Positions 54,156 to 54,410 of a stretch of 54,410 nucleotides of DNA are shown here, in pieces. The translations under genes were made by a program, and so were the position numbers. Below the pieces are notes generated by a model. That model was given only the letters and a program-made list of their open reading frames with translations, was not told the origin of the DNA and ran no database searches. The stretch is from Puniceicoccales bacterium Verruco_02 (GTDB lineage: Bacteria > Verrucomicrobiota > Verrucomicrobiia > Opitutales > Oceanipulchritudinaceae), in the NCBI GenBank assembly GCA_001604585.1, contig LVBW01000055.1, positions 9,637-64,046 of the forward strand, read 5' to 3'. The first letter of the stretch is position 1. Every line of letters starts with the position of its first letter.

Positions 54156-54410
54156 TCAGGCGTTTGTGTGGCCGGGGGAGTCTTGTGCAAAAACAGGTAG
54201 CGAGGTGACGAGCAGACTCTCCCCGTCTATATCCACCGATATCGCATACTGGCCGGGCAGTTGGAAGGCCAGTCCCTGCATGTCGTTTATAAGGCTTACG
54301 CGCTGGAGCGGGCCAGAGGAATCGAAGTCGTTGTCAACCAGTGTTTTCATCTCCTCCATCGGCAGGCCCATCGAGATAGTCAGTCTGTGCTTGCCTTCGC
54401 GAAGGCCTGC
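54156..54410 (-). CDS. Partial gene, DUF6941-like protein (truncated by the window edge)
   Basis: 85 codons of a minus-strand frame that is still open at the last base, so its start lies beyond the window. The visible C-terminal part has EGKHRLTISM, then QLPGQYAISVDIDGESLLVTSLPVF, a beta-rich pattern like the end of DUF6941 proteins, in which a GxYxFxVxVDGxxL stretch closes the domain. The resemblance is tentative. The stop is 73 bases upstream of the mpl start, on the same strand. Confidence 0.5.
   Translation of the reverse strand, partial: AGLREGKHRLTISMGLPMEEMKTLVDNDFDSSGPLQRVSLINDMQGLAFQLPGQYAISVDIDGESLLVTSLPVFAQDSPGHTNA

Noticed and set aside
1-54410. CRISPR array, prophage or plasmid genes
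   Set aside because: No regularly spaced repeats, integrase, structural phage or replication genes were seen on either strand.

Overview
This 54.4 kb window is an ordinary, densely coded stretch of bacterial chromosome, mostly on the minus strand. I see no phage, no plasmid functions, no CRISPR array and no intact insertion sequence. The GC content looks high, around 58-60% by eye. KdsA, an LpxR-type lipid A deacylase, an AsmA-like giant protein, an outer-membrane beta-barrel and Mpl (murein peptide recycling) point to a Gram-negative cell with lipopolysaccharide. The mix suggests the PVC group, probably Verrucomicrobiota (Opitutae-like): a spirochaete/Verrucomicrobia-type phosphofructokinase relative, accB-accC followed by Asp23/AmaP proteins, and an ABC-GldG-DUF4340-AsmA operon. 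This placement rests on remembered family distributions, not on a search. Shine-Dalgarno sequences are weak at many genes, and several starts look like GTG or TTG.

Layout. 1-7000: ogt, a phosphofructokinase homologue that has lost its catalytic motifs, a three-gene membrane redox cluster (small membrane protein, NapH-like ferredoxin, SafE-like transporter), a membrane-anchored LytTR regulator, and purB. 7000-7900: a 59-codon gene and a hairpin-rich segment ending in a strong terminator, possibly a structured RNA. 7900-16400: hrpB, an exported peroxiredoxin, recA, two tandem hemerythrins, aroB, a HAD phosphatase and an Arg/Gly-rich protein. 16400-23600: dUTPase-like protein, tyrS, a 157-bp inverted-repeat element, a beta-propeller protein, a zinc peptidase, a VC0807-family membrane protein, cysK behind a palindrome, tRNA-Gln and a 2-Cys peroxiredoxin.

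23600-29300: a branched-chain amino-acid operon, leader peptide - ilvB - ilvB - leuC. The 38-residue leader peptide carries the run LVLVVVDVV. This closely resembles the IvbL/IlvL attenuation peptides of enteric bacteria, and I regard it as the most interesting regulatory feature here. tRNA-Lys follows.

29300-44400: outer-membrane protein, nadA, kdsA, a small membrane protein, thiE, then amaP-asp23-accC-accB (read right to left), and a five-gene operon of ABC ATPase, permease, GldG-like protein, DUF4340 protein and a 947-residue AsmA-like protein, all likely acting in the envelope. 44400-54410: a PfkB kinase, CCA-adding enzyme and YycJ-type hydrolase on the plus strand; rodZ-like, a second PfkB kinase and tmk on the minus strand; coaD and lpxR-like on the plus strand, with lpxR-like overlapping the end of convergent mpl; and a truncated gene at the right edge.
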